Shown here piece after piece: positions 46,801-58,413 of a DNA stretch of 64,000 bases. The notes under the pieces were generated by a model that saw nothing but the letters and a program-made list of their open reading frames with translations, ran no database searches and was not told the DNA's origin. Each line of letters begins with the position of its first letter. Position 1 is the first letter of the stretch. Location: assembly GCF_964340395.1 (NCBI RefSeq), contig NC_135551.1, positions 26,953,380 through 27,017,379 on the forward strand, in the 5' to 3' direction. Both the position numbers and the translations under genes were made by a program. Origin of the DNA: Glandiceps talaboti (Eukaryota > Hemichordata > Enteropneusta > Spengelidae).

Positions 46801-49800
46801 CCAGGCTCCCGTCTGGTGGTCTCGTATTAGAGGCCCAACGGTGAGAGTCTGTGTAACCAAGACTAGATGGTCTCGTAGTAGAGGCCCAACGGTGAGAGTC
46901 TTGGTGACCAAGACTAGATGGTCTCGTAGTAGAGGCCCAACGGTGAGAGTCTGGGTAACCAAGACTAGATGGTCTCGTAGTAGAGGCCCAACGGTGAGAG
47001 TCTGGGTGACCAAGACTAGATGGTCTCGTAGTAGAGGCCCATCGGTGAGAGTCTGGGTAACCAAGACTAGATGGTCTCATAGTAGAGGCCCAACGGTGAC
47101 AGTCTGGGTGACCGAGACTATGGTTTGTCATGTTTCGTGTAAAGTAAAACATGATGTTCTGTACGATACCAGACCTCAGACATTTTAACCCCGACAGCTA
47201 ATAAATCCACCAAAACCTGTTGTTGTAAACTTACCAATTGTAAAATAAATTCAACGTCTTTCTTCGCATATTTGGAAGACGAAAGAGATCCAAAACGTTG
47301 CCCTTTTCCACTTGTTCCTTGGCTTCTTCCTGTTAGACAAAAGTACTCTTAAATTATTATGTTGACCATATTTCAAAATGAGTAGCAGGAAAAGTTTCGC
47401 ACATAGCTGATTTGCCTTTGTCATAACTTTTTTTAAATCAAAACAAATGTTCAATAAAACGTTTTGATACGTAACTCTATAATATTCAATTTCATCTCAG
47501 TGCACAGCTACGTACACGAGCTGTGTACACATCAACACACACACTCACACACCTTTAAGTGTCCAATTTTGTTAGAACTTATTGCCATGGAAACTCACTT
47601 TAGTCTTCTTCAGTCCAATTCCATGCATTTCGTCATAAATACTTTCAGGAACAGTACGTTTATTGACCTGAGCACATTTTCTGATAATTGTCTCAGCCCT
47701 CTTTATCTTACCAGCTGACAGTAGCCATCTGGGGGATTCTGGGATTATCCTTTGAAGAAAATACGCAACAAAAACGTTAGACATCCACTGCCTGGAATAT
47801 TTGTAAAGTTAGAAAGAGGGACTATTGAGACAATCAAATTTCATTTGGGTTTTTGCCTGATCTTTTAAATAAGCATGTTATTATACCTTTCCATATCTTG
47901 CTGCGAGAGGTCATTTTCCGGTTTAACGTCGACTCAAAGGCGATGTGTTGTCTATAGACAGTGGTTTGCGCCGATGAAGAAGTTATTTGATATTTATTAG
48001 CTGTCACATTTGTCACATGGATCTTGGAGAGGTTCCCTCCAATATCTACATTTGTTGAAATGTTTTTTATGAAATTTCCTTTCTAAACATCAATGTGTTC
48101 TTTGATTTGTATCTTACATTATATGGCGAGAAAATGAAGATTAATTTTCCGAGTCTCTTTTTTAAATATGACATATATATAAGTTTGTGACTGTGACGGT
48201 AAAAAATTATGAATTGTTAATAACTTTTGAAGATCTATACCAAGAGACAATGTGTACACCCAGGGTTTTAGCGGTAAGTTTACTCTTCAAGCTGACTTTC
48301 ACCTTACCCTTCATCTCCATCTTCATGGTAAAATTCAAATTTACGTAAAAACATTACAGGGAAACCCCAGTTGTTTGGCAAAAAATGGCGGGAAGTGTTT
48401 GTGGAGCGATAGATGTATGTCCCGGATGTTATATAAGTTTGTGACGGTCAAAAACTCAACTCACCACCAATATGTTATAAACAATATACATGGCAGAGTT
48501 GTGGCGAGTTGAAGTATCCACCATTCACGAATTAAATAAGCCAGCAACGCCAGTAACATATAACCAAAACTAAAGAAAAACTCTATGAAGATTCCCGCGA
48601 AAGCTCGTTTGCCTGGTCCTACCAGTTCCGTGGCTGGAAGAGAGAACACGTAGGTCAGATTATTAATATAACACTAGAGGGCAGGGTTCTCCTAAGAGAG
48701 ATTTTCAAATTTCTATAGCAAGAATAACTGCGTACAAACCAACACGTAAAAATAGTCCAATGGCTTTCGTTTATGCATTTTTTAAAGTAAACAATACTAC
48801 TTTGTGAAATGCATATACGTTATTTCTAACAACAGATCCGATACCGTATGATGGGTATAGTCCGGGTATGACTAATAAGCCTGTTTGTATACTTTTAAAA
48901 AAATCAAAAAAATTATATTGACATCTGAACTTCTAACCTTTAACGAAAATGAAAGTATATTGACTTCTGAACACTAAACGTTCAATATAATACATAATGT
49001 ATTGTTTTAGTAAACTTACCTAACACAAAGGCGACAAGAAAAGACCCTGTCATACAAGCACCAACGATGAGTCTGAATAATGTGTAAGCGATAATGTTTG
49101 GTGAGAAGGCACACGCAGTACCAAAAACAATAAAACCTAAATTAGCTATCATCAGCGTCGATAATCGACCAATCCTGTAAGAAATGTTACATATTTGTCA
49201 GTAGAGATTGGGATTATTAACATTATCAGGGGTCTTCAGAATTGAGAAAACGACCGATTCGGACGCCAATCTGCTTAAAATTCAATGCAGTGGTCGGTTA
49301 CTTATTTTAATACTATGACCTTCGTTCTTTTAGCCTTTGTACCATGTGTTCAGGTTTTGATTTTGGTCTCGGTAGGAATAGACCGCTACATCGTATTTTA
49401 TCCGGATACTGTTGCCGAATCGTTCCTATTTCCGCTATTTTTAGAATTGTTAGGCTGAGGTCAGAATTTTCGACGGGTGCAGGGGAGAAATTGGGGGGGG
49501 GGGGCATGAAAGAAATTGAGGGTTCAAAGATAAAATCAAAAATTTGTTTTTTAATCACAAATATGGCTGATAGTTTCTGAAAAAAATTCCCTTATCTATG
49601 AGACTTGTTTATGTTATGTTACCTTTATGCTAAAATAAGTCTGGTTCAGTTTATTCTGGTGTATGTCAAAAAAAATGAGAGTGCACGGATAGACTGATGG
49701 ATGGAAGCCCATCTGCATGAACGTATAGATGGATGGACGGATAGATGGACAGAGCACAAAATGTAATAGTCCCCTCCGTGTGTTACTCGTTGAGAGGTTT

Positions 49801-52541
49801 ATAACAAGATATTGAAGCTACGTTAAGCAGTGATAATAAGAGGTGAGAACACTTACTTGTCAGAGAGGGCGCCAAACACTGCATTACCAAGAAACTTACC
49901 CACCATAAACATGGAAGAGGCCAACGGTCCTAAGAAGTAGTTGTCACATACTAGGTCGAACTACAATAAAACAGTGATATTGAAATTTATATACATGTCG
50001 CAGTGGGAGTACTTGTTTGCTTACCTGTGGTGTGATTTGACTGGTTTGATGACATGTTTTGGGTTTAATCGGGTTGTTTGCTAAATGATTAGCTGACATA
50101 TCATGAGCCTGTGTCCTTTATGAATGAAAGTTCTATGTGTAAGATTTACACAAGTAAACATAAAATCGATTATAACTCATACATTTCGGTTTAACTAGTG
50201 TTCATAAAAATAGAGTTAAGACGATTAAGGCTGAACGTGTTGGGGCATCGATACACATTGAGCCCACACCAAAAGTAGGTGGGTATGGATGGACAGTGTC
50301 AAATTTTACACATATATAATACAACATTCATTATTCAATGATATCCATGTATCTAGCGGTTCATTTATTCGTGAATAGATGACACCTATCCATTTTCAAA
50401 TTACCAATTGGCAGTCGGTATGTTTAGGCGCCATTCCATTGGTTAAGTCAACCTGTCCCCCATTGACTGGGCTGTCGACCTACATTTTGATATTCTTGAT
50501 TTCATTACCCTGAATGCTAATAAGATATATTTACCATACAAACACAACGCAGTGAGATAACACTATGGATTTATATACACCATGACATGTCGACACAGCA
50601 TTGCGATTTATGACCTCTATTAAAGTATGATAAATCGATATTAAAGGTCTCTTGCGACATAAATAAAAATTGGTTGTTATTGGAATAGTGTTCACCAGCT
50701 CCTGTACAGTAAATCTGAAAAACAACGCCCACTTATTCAAACAGAAGCATCCATCAAAAGTAAAAAGATAGGCTTAGTATAACCCATCTGCCAAGACTAC
50801 CTTCACTTGGTTGATTTCAGTTCATGCTATTATGTCCTCTCTGTCTAAACACTCGGAGCCTCTGTGCTAACCAAGCATAATAGATAAACTAGTACAACAC
50901 AGATCCAATGTTAGAGAGTGATCCGTTTTGTACGTCTAGGGGATCGGTAAATCATGTTTTAATTTGTTTTTTTAGTCATCAGCATCTCATCTCACGCAAA
51001 TCACCACAATCGATCTCCTGTGACGTCTGCGAACGAGCGAATAGCAACTCTCCTCATCCTTTGTTTTCCTTTCCTGTATCTTGTATTCAAGTCTTCAAAT
51101 ATTCGGTCAAATTCACCAGAACTAACTCCAAACACAGTAAAACCTTACATCAACCAGCTACTCACATTTCAGAAGCTATATTTGCTTTCTTGAGCCTGAC
51201 ATTTAGTGTATCTGCATCAAATAACTTTACGTTCCAGAGCCTCTGGCAGAGGTTACTAATACGTTCCCTTACACTTCCATCAACGTGTACAAACAAACCA
51301 ATGGGAGGGGGTAGTTCCTCGCTCTTAGTATTGTGAATTTGAAAGACTTTCGTAACACTTTCATCTCTATTAAAGATGTTTTGTCCTGTCCTGTTGTGTT
51401 TCTTCATTTCCTTTTGCCCAAGATTAATTTTCCAACACTGTATACAGTGACTATAATGACAGCATGTGAACTTTAGAAGGATCATTTTGGTCGAAGAAGC
51501 CGACCACAGAAGTAGGCTGCTCTGAAATATGTCCATTGACTAACTGATATCAGATAAGGTTTGTCAGTAGAGAACTTGATCCTCCTAATATTATACCCAA
51601 GGCAAATCTGTTTTGCATCAAAACAGAATGACAACAAAGATAGCCAACTGAGAACTTGAGCTTATGTACACTATGGTAGTATAAAAGATATTTCATCTTT
51701 ATGTATGTATCGTCAACTCTCTGGGGAGCATACAACCATTGCAGACTCTATAAGCGCATAGGATTGAAGCATTCACATTGCGACCACTGTCCTACCAAGT
51801 CATCAATTATACAGCTGGGTTGACTGAGGCGCAATCGAGGTTCAAATTTTGCCCAAGGATCTTAGCCATCAAGAAAGAAATGGCACCGACGGGGCTCGAA
51901 CCTGCAGATTTCAAGCCGACCACTTTAACCATTCGACCATCATGGGCTAGAGAGTTAGCTATTTGATTGTCAATATTGTGTTTAGTCGCTACTCTAGCCT
52001 AGTCTCTGTCTAGCAATATCAAAGTGTTGATACAAACTCGATTTACAACAAGAACAACAAAACTTGGTGAATGAAAATGTGTACATCATTCACCATACGA
52101 AATACATACCTCTTGAAACACTGATGATTTATACTGAGAACGGTCATACTCCCAACCATTGTCACACTTTTTGGTGTTGTTGGTGTAATCTGTAATAACT
52201 TTATCGGCACCATACTTGATGTTGGTAATGCTATACCGATAACAGTTACTGTACGTAAAACTGTTGCCACACGACTCCGAACTCTCTTCCACTGGGATGC
52301 TGAAATTCTTCAAAGATTCGATACACTTTTCATCTACTACTCCCTCGCTCGTGCAGTTGTCGTATTGGTAAGATTGGAGTTCGGGGACGCGACACCAGTG
52401 ATCGGTCTCGGCTGCTAAAAACACATGTGCAAAGGCGTGTATAGCAGGAGTTATAGCAATCAGACAGAGCAGAAAATAATGACGTCTTTGATACGGTCCG
52501 AACTCGCCTAAATATTTGAGAATATCGTCAAATTGCAACAT
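43811..52541 (-). CDS. SLC22-family organic ion transporter D, complete, 10 exons
   Basis: Predicted 610-residue carrier read right to left. Exons (high to low): 52541-52110, 49960-49857, 49174-49020, 48633-48465, 47749-47599, 47329-47235, 46419-46202, 45099-44988, 44470-44261 and 43997-43811. Every junction is AG/GT and in phase. It starts [15 protein letters not shown]; a longer in-frame reading from 52589 adds 16 residues with no family support. The extracellular loop has many cysteines and sequons (NCT, NFS, NNT). Marks include [86 protein letters not shown] and MAARIGG with paired LPET motifs. Exon 6 is shorter than in gene C. The exon 6/7 junction reads W-S-T-N where C and E have W-F-T-N. 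Genes D and E have nearly the same final exon and are recent duplicates. Confidence 0.93.
44054..44150. repeat. (ACCAC)n pentanucleotide repeat in last intron of gene D
   Basis: A run of ACCAC units with a few variants. The equivalent intron of gene E carries a much longer relative at 58620-59105. Confidence 0.95.
45546..45712. repeat. Dispersed repeat, copy 2, in intron 7 of gene D
   Basis: Same motif order as 7376-7560: GAACAATACGAAAAACA, then CCCTGATTT, CTACAGAATAC, ACCCCCAATTA and GAGGGCGCTGTATTCTCAAT. Confidence 0.75.
45777..45972. repeat. 28-bp minisatellite, 7 copies
   Basis: Seven contiguous units of AATGGACAACTTCTAGTGTG plus ATAAAATT. Variation is mainly GTGT/GTGA at one base and a diverged first unit (CCTATAGTG). 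It lies in intron 7 of gene D. There are no spacers, so it is not CRISPR-like. Confidence 0.95.
46818..47123. repeat. 51-bp minisatellite, 6 copies
   Basis: Six units beginning TCTCGTAGTAGAGGCCCAAC and ending CCAAGACTAGATGG, in intron 6 of gene D. Because 51 is a multiple of 3, several frames stay open on both strands and give 17-residue protein repeats. The last unit is the most diverged. Confidence 0.95.
50900..51540. other. Unassigned region with overlapping open frames in intron 1 of gene D
   Basis: A 142-codon frame on + (50908-51336) overlaps a 124-codon frame on - (51162-51536). Neither was recognised, and neither has splice partners or a conserved motif that I can name. The minus frame is not low-complexity and could be a piece of an unidentified repeat. 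Confidence 0.3.
51745..51957 (-). mobile_element. tRNA-Ser-derived SINE in intron 1 of gene D
   Basis: On the minus strand the head (51890-51947) reads GATGGTCGAATGGTTAAAGT (box A), an anticodon-loop-like CTTGAAA (TGA, serine) and GCAGGTTCGAGCCCCG (box B). The variable arm is missing. The body continues CCTTGGGCAAAATTTGAACC, CCTCAGTCAACCCAGCTG and AATGCTTCAATCCTATGCGC. It shares its body with 28215-28640. Confidence 0.75.
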
Positions 52542-53835
<1,294 letters not shown>

Positions 53836-54051
53836 ACAATATAAACTGACATGTAAAAAAATGTGATGACAACAAAAATGAAAAGTCAACAATTGAAAAG
53901 ATCTAGAGATTTAGGGTTTGACATGTGTCAAAACTATATCGACTTCGTAATTCGTTGCCATGACATCAGTCCACTATGTCAAAGGCTTTATCGACTTCAG
54001 AGGACGCTGTCAGGACAAATCGCCAGTCGATCCGATACAAAGAAAATAATA
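53836..54051 (+). repeat. Left 216-bp direct repeat flanking the LINE
   Basis: Identical to 56391-56607 except for one T missing after GAGGACGC (and so one base shorter). Its right part encodes the start of the LINE reading frame. Confidence 0.93.
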
Positions 54052-56293
54052 AAACTGAATACAACAATTTACTAGTAGATAGAAAGAATGATTATGAAGC
54101 AGATCAAAGCAAACGTTTGATGGAAGCCGCGGCATCGAACGACGCTCGTAGATTTTGGTCTTTGCTTAACGACAGTAAAGCTGGACCATCAACAGAGATT
54201 TCAAGTGATACCCGGTTTCATTATTTTCAAAATTTATTCAATCCCAATGACGAAGGTGTCGACGATTCATTTTATGATGAAGTGAAGGATTTTGTAGACA
54301 ATTTCCAAGAAACTGTGAACGAAAATGACTGTATTCATATTGGATGTGACGATTTAAATTCACCGGTTACAATTGAAGAAGTTGTAGATAGCATCGCAAA
54401 GCTTAAGAGTGGTAAAGCACCTGGTTATGATGGTGTTACAGCTGAATTTTTGAAAAGGTGTCCGCGTAAATTTAAATGCCTACTAGTTGAACTTTTTAAC
54501 AAGCTGTTTTCAGTTGGTTATTTCCCTGGTGAGTGGGTTCTAGGATTAATTGTTCCTTTGTACAAAAAGGGAAATCATGAAAATGTAAATAACTATCGGG
54601 GTATTACCCTACTTTCACTTGTTGGTAAGATATACATGTTAATTATCTACAATAGACTACACTTAAGGGTTGAAAGAAACTGTCCTCTTGCAGAAAACCA
54701 GGCAGGCTTCAGGAAAACATATAGAACAATGGACAATGTTTTTATAATAGATACAATTGTTAACAGATATTTTACACTGAAAAGCAGACTGTATTGTGCC
54801 TTTGTCGACTTTGAAAAAGCATTTGACCACATTGATCACTACATGTTGTTTTACAAGTTGTTGAAAAATGGCCTGCATGGAAATATGTTCAAAACTTTAC
54901 GCTCCATGTATATGAATGTGAAAGCACATGTGCGAACGCCAAACGGAATAACTGAGGCATTTAGATGCATGACGTGTGGGGTACAGCAAGGCTTAGTATT
55001 GTCACCTTTATTGTTTACCTTATTTATCAATGACCTGGGTGAACACCTGGAGGAAAGGTTTACAGGCATTTATGTTGGAGTTTTGAAATTATTTTACCTT
55101 CTTTTCGCAGATGACTTGTCATTTTTTAATTACAATGCAATTGGTCTCCAGAGACTTTTAAACAGTCTGTTAAACTATGCCTCGAAATGGAAACTCAAGG
55201 TGAACATAGGGAAAACGAAAATTGTTGTTTTTAGGTCGTCAGGGAGACTCAGAAATTATGAAAAATGGTTTTATAATGGTCACCCTATAGAAGTTGTACC
55301 ATACTTTAGTTATCTTGGTATTATGTTATCGAGCAGTGGGCTATGCGTACATGGCTCAAAAGTCTCTGGCAGAACAAGCTTCTAAAGCGATTTTTTCGGT
55401 AAAAAGAGGTCTTTCAAAGTTCAAGTTTGTAAACATTGAAGTTGCTTTTAAGATCTTCGATTGTAAAGTTCTCCCGATCCTTATGTATGGAAGTGAAATT
55501 TGGGGGTTCCATGAAGGTGATTATGTTGAGAGAGCACACCGCAAGTATTGTAAATTTATACTGAATTTGTATCAGAACACTCCAAATCAAGCCGTTTATG
55601 GTGAATTAGGGCGTGTTCCACTGAGTGTTTTACGTTATGTATAAGTATTGGTTGCGACTTTTGAAAATGGGAACCCATAGGATTGTGTATCAGTGTTATG
55701 CGCAACAATTTAAAGAAGCAGAAAATGATCGCAATTGTTGGGCTTTAAAAGTTAAACAATTTCTTCACTTGTATGGATTTGGGTACGCCTGGTTACACCA
55801 AGATGTAGGAAATGAAGATTTTTTTATTTATTTATTTAAGCGGAGATTGATTGACAATTTTGCCCAGACGTGGAGATCCAACTTAGAGAACTTTTCTAAA
55901 CTTGATACCTATCGCAATTTCAAAACAAATTTTCAGTTTGAGTTATATCTTAGTGTCATAGACGACCCTAGATTTAGGGGTGCATTGTGTCGACTTAGAA
56001 CAGTGTCGCATAATTTAAACATAGAAGCGGGTCGTAAACTGGGAATACATAGAGATAGACGAACTTGTAATCTTTGCAAAACAGGTGATGTAGAAAATGA
56101 ATACCACTTTACCCTGGTTTGTAACTTGTACTCCGATTTAAGGAGAAAATACTTACCTTTATATTACCACAACGAACCCTCATACAGGAAATTTATCAGT
56201 TTAATGCAAGTTGAAAATGCTACTATATTGTTGGATTTATCTAAGTATGTGTTCTACTCACTTTGTAGACGCCAGAAAAGGTTGGAGGTATGA
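53976..56293 (+). pseudogene. Non-LTR retrotransposon (LINE) reverse transcriptase, frameshifted
   Basis: Reverse-transcriptase ORF of a non-LTR retroelement. The first frame (53976-55385) carries the endonuclease-RT linker and the RT core: SGKAPGYDGVTAEFLK, NYRGITLLSLVGKIY, AENQAGFRK, CAFVDFEKAFD, GVQQGLVLSPLLFTLFIND, the catalytic FADD (about 55104-55115) and SYLGIMLSS. The frame shifts near 55342-55352 and again near 55634-55645. The rest has PILMYGSEIWG, TPNQAVYGELGR and a C-terminal CCHC motif starting CNLCKTGDVENEYHF. No endonuclease domain is visible upstream, so the copy is 5'-truncated and inactive. The 3' end has AATAAA just before the right direct repeat. The clade was not determined; it is of the jockey/CR1-like broad group. 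Confidence 0.9.
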
Positions 56294-56390
56294 GTAAATT
56301 ATGGCTCCTCTGTCTTTGTATATTCTTTTCATAATTTTTGTATTTGTCGTACCATAGGCCTGTGGCCAAAGTACAGAAATAAAACATATC

Positions 56391-56607
56391 ACAATATAAA
56401 CTGACATGTAAAAAAATGTGATGACAACAAAAATGAAAAGTCAACAATTGAAAAGATCTAGAGATTTAGGGTTTGACATGTGTCAAAACTATATCGACTT
56501 CGTAATTCGTTGCCATGACATCAGTCCACTATGTCAAAGGCTTTATCGACTTCAGAGGACGCTTGTCAGGACAAATCGCCAGTCGATCCGATACAAAGAA
56601 AATAATA
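56391..56607 (+). repeat. Right 217-bp direct repeat flanking the LINE
   Basis: Begins right after the LINE 3' end (AAATAAAACATATC). With its extra T, one frame (56418 onward) is open through the whole repeat, whereas the left copy is shifted. Confidence 0.93.
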
Positions 56608-56647
56608 TAGCTATTAAGCCATTATCAGATACATATACTTTCTTCCT

Positions 56648-57017
56648 TAAAGGCCAGGGGCATGCACAAGCTGAGTTTACGCGTGTATGGGCACAGTTTA
56701 TGCTGCATATTTATAAGGTACTCGCAGTACTGGACTTACTGAAGCACACTTAGCCACCACTTGCAATTAACTGAAATCAAACCTGGTATCACTATATAAT
56801 TTATAAATGGTCAGATAACGTACTTTATCATGCAATCAAAAATGGTCATGAAATCCCTACTATGTAATAAACTACTTTAACAAAACCAGAAGACAATGTA
56901 ATGTTATAGAAAGCATGCATTGACATTAACATCATTTAAAACTAGTTCAATCGAGGTTATTATGCAAGTATTTTCACTTGAGTAAAAAGCTTATAAACTC
57001 AGCTTGTGCCACTTTAA
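56648..57017. mobile_element. MITE family 4, copy 2
   Basis: About 370 bp. The left end contains GCACAAGCTGAGTTTA and the right end its complement TAAACTCAGCTTGTGC. The interior CTTGCAATTAACTGAAATCA and AAACCTGG matches 25846-26173. Confidence 0.82.
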
Positions 57018-57174
57018 TTATCGATAATCTTATAAATACACAAGATGTAAACTGAATGACTTCCATTAAGGCCTTTCAATTAGTTCCTTCACTCATAATC
57101 AGAATGTGAAATAATTCTTAGCTAGCAACATATGGTATATCACTTCATTTGTAAAGTTCATTAAATATGCAGAT

Positions 57175-57700
57175 GAATTATCAAAATTAAAATTTAACCG
57201 GTTTATAGAGCACATTGCATTCTGCTATCATCGGTGTATGTACCAAAATTATATTAAATTGTAAGCTTGCATTCAAATATTTGCCTCATTAACGAAAATC
57301 ATTAATTATGCAAATGACTCCTTAGACTTTAACTACTACATTGATAGAGTATATAGGACAAGTGCATTTTGTTTTCATCAATGTATGTACCAAATTATAC
57401 GAAATTTGAAAGATCTATTCTTTATGCAGAAAATCGTAATTGTATTCAAATTACTCAATACATTTAAATGATACATCAACAAACGTTGGGGATATATTTT
57501 TGCTTTGTTATTTGCAATGTATGTACTAAATTATATAAAATTCGAAGCTTGTAATAAAAAGATATTGCCTGATTACAGAAATAATTAATTATGCAAATTG
57601 CTGATTGTGGATAAAAGCTAAGATTTGTGCAATACATGTGGGCTTTTACCATCAATGCATGTACGACATTATAGGAAATTTGAAATATGTATTATTAAGA
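57175..57700. repeat. Diverged tandem repeat, about 130-bp unit, four copies
   Basis: TGTATGTACCAAATTATA.GAAATTTGAA-like segments recur near 57235, 57383, 57520 and 57655. Each is preceded by a TGCAAAT / AATTATGCA motif. No coding content. Confidence 0.7.
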
Positions 57701-57703
57701 TAT

Positions 57704-57866
57704 ACAACACAACACAACACAACACAACACAACACAACACAACACAACACAACACAACGCAACGCAACGCAACGCAACGCAACGCAACGCAATACAATAC
57801 AATACAACACAACACAACACAACACAATGCAACGCAACGCAACGCAAGACAATACAATACAATACA
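57704..57866. repeat. (ACAAC)n/(AACGC)n/(AATAC)n pentanucleotide repeat
   Basis: Thirty-odd pentamers with blocks of ACAAC, GCAAC and TACAA variants. Open frames across it are artefacts. Confidence 0.97.
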
Positions 57867-58413
57867 TCTTTATTGTCTCGAAATGAGCCTTTCTTCGTGC
57901 AAGATCGTTATTTATGTATATAACCTCATTAATAATGTACACCAAAACTAGTCAAACCAGTAACCGAAAGAAGGTATACGTTCTCCCTGAAAGTGGAGAA
58001 TAAGTACGATATCCATAATATTATCAATAACATACCCCTCTTCTTTAAGAGTTGTTCTCTGCTCCTCTATCAGTATTTGACAAATCTATTCACTTATCTA
58101 GACAAATTAAAGTAATCACTCTTCTATGTTGAGTGTCAAAACCTTTATTATTAAGCTTACTATACAGTCATTTACATTACAAAGATACTGTCACTAAAGA
58201 TATATGATTGTTTTATATATGTCTACCTAAGTTATACATGTACATTAAAATGTAATCTATGTTTTCTTCGTTCTCTGTCCGAATGAATAAAACTTAGTTT
58301 ACATGTATGCTATAATGCACAGATTTTTGTTTTCTTAGAATATCCTGAATTATATAGATTAGATTCGTCATACGCCACGTAATAACCATGTGATGAGGAC
58401 GATGTAGCTCAAT

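Noticed and set aside
45777-47123. CRISPR-like arrays
   Set aside because: Units are contiguous with no spacers, in an animal intron.
46706-47188. 160- and 138-codon repeat proteins
   Set aside because: They arise from a 51-bp minisatellite in an intron of gene D, open by arithmetic on both strands.
51890-51957. Functional tRNA-Ser gene
   Set aside because: The acceptor stem and variable arm are not intact, and the sequence runs into a SINE body shared with 28215-28640.
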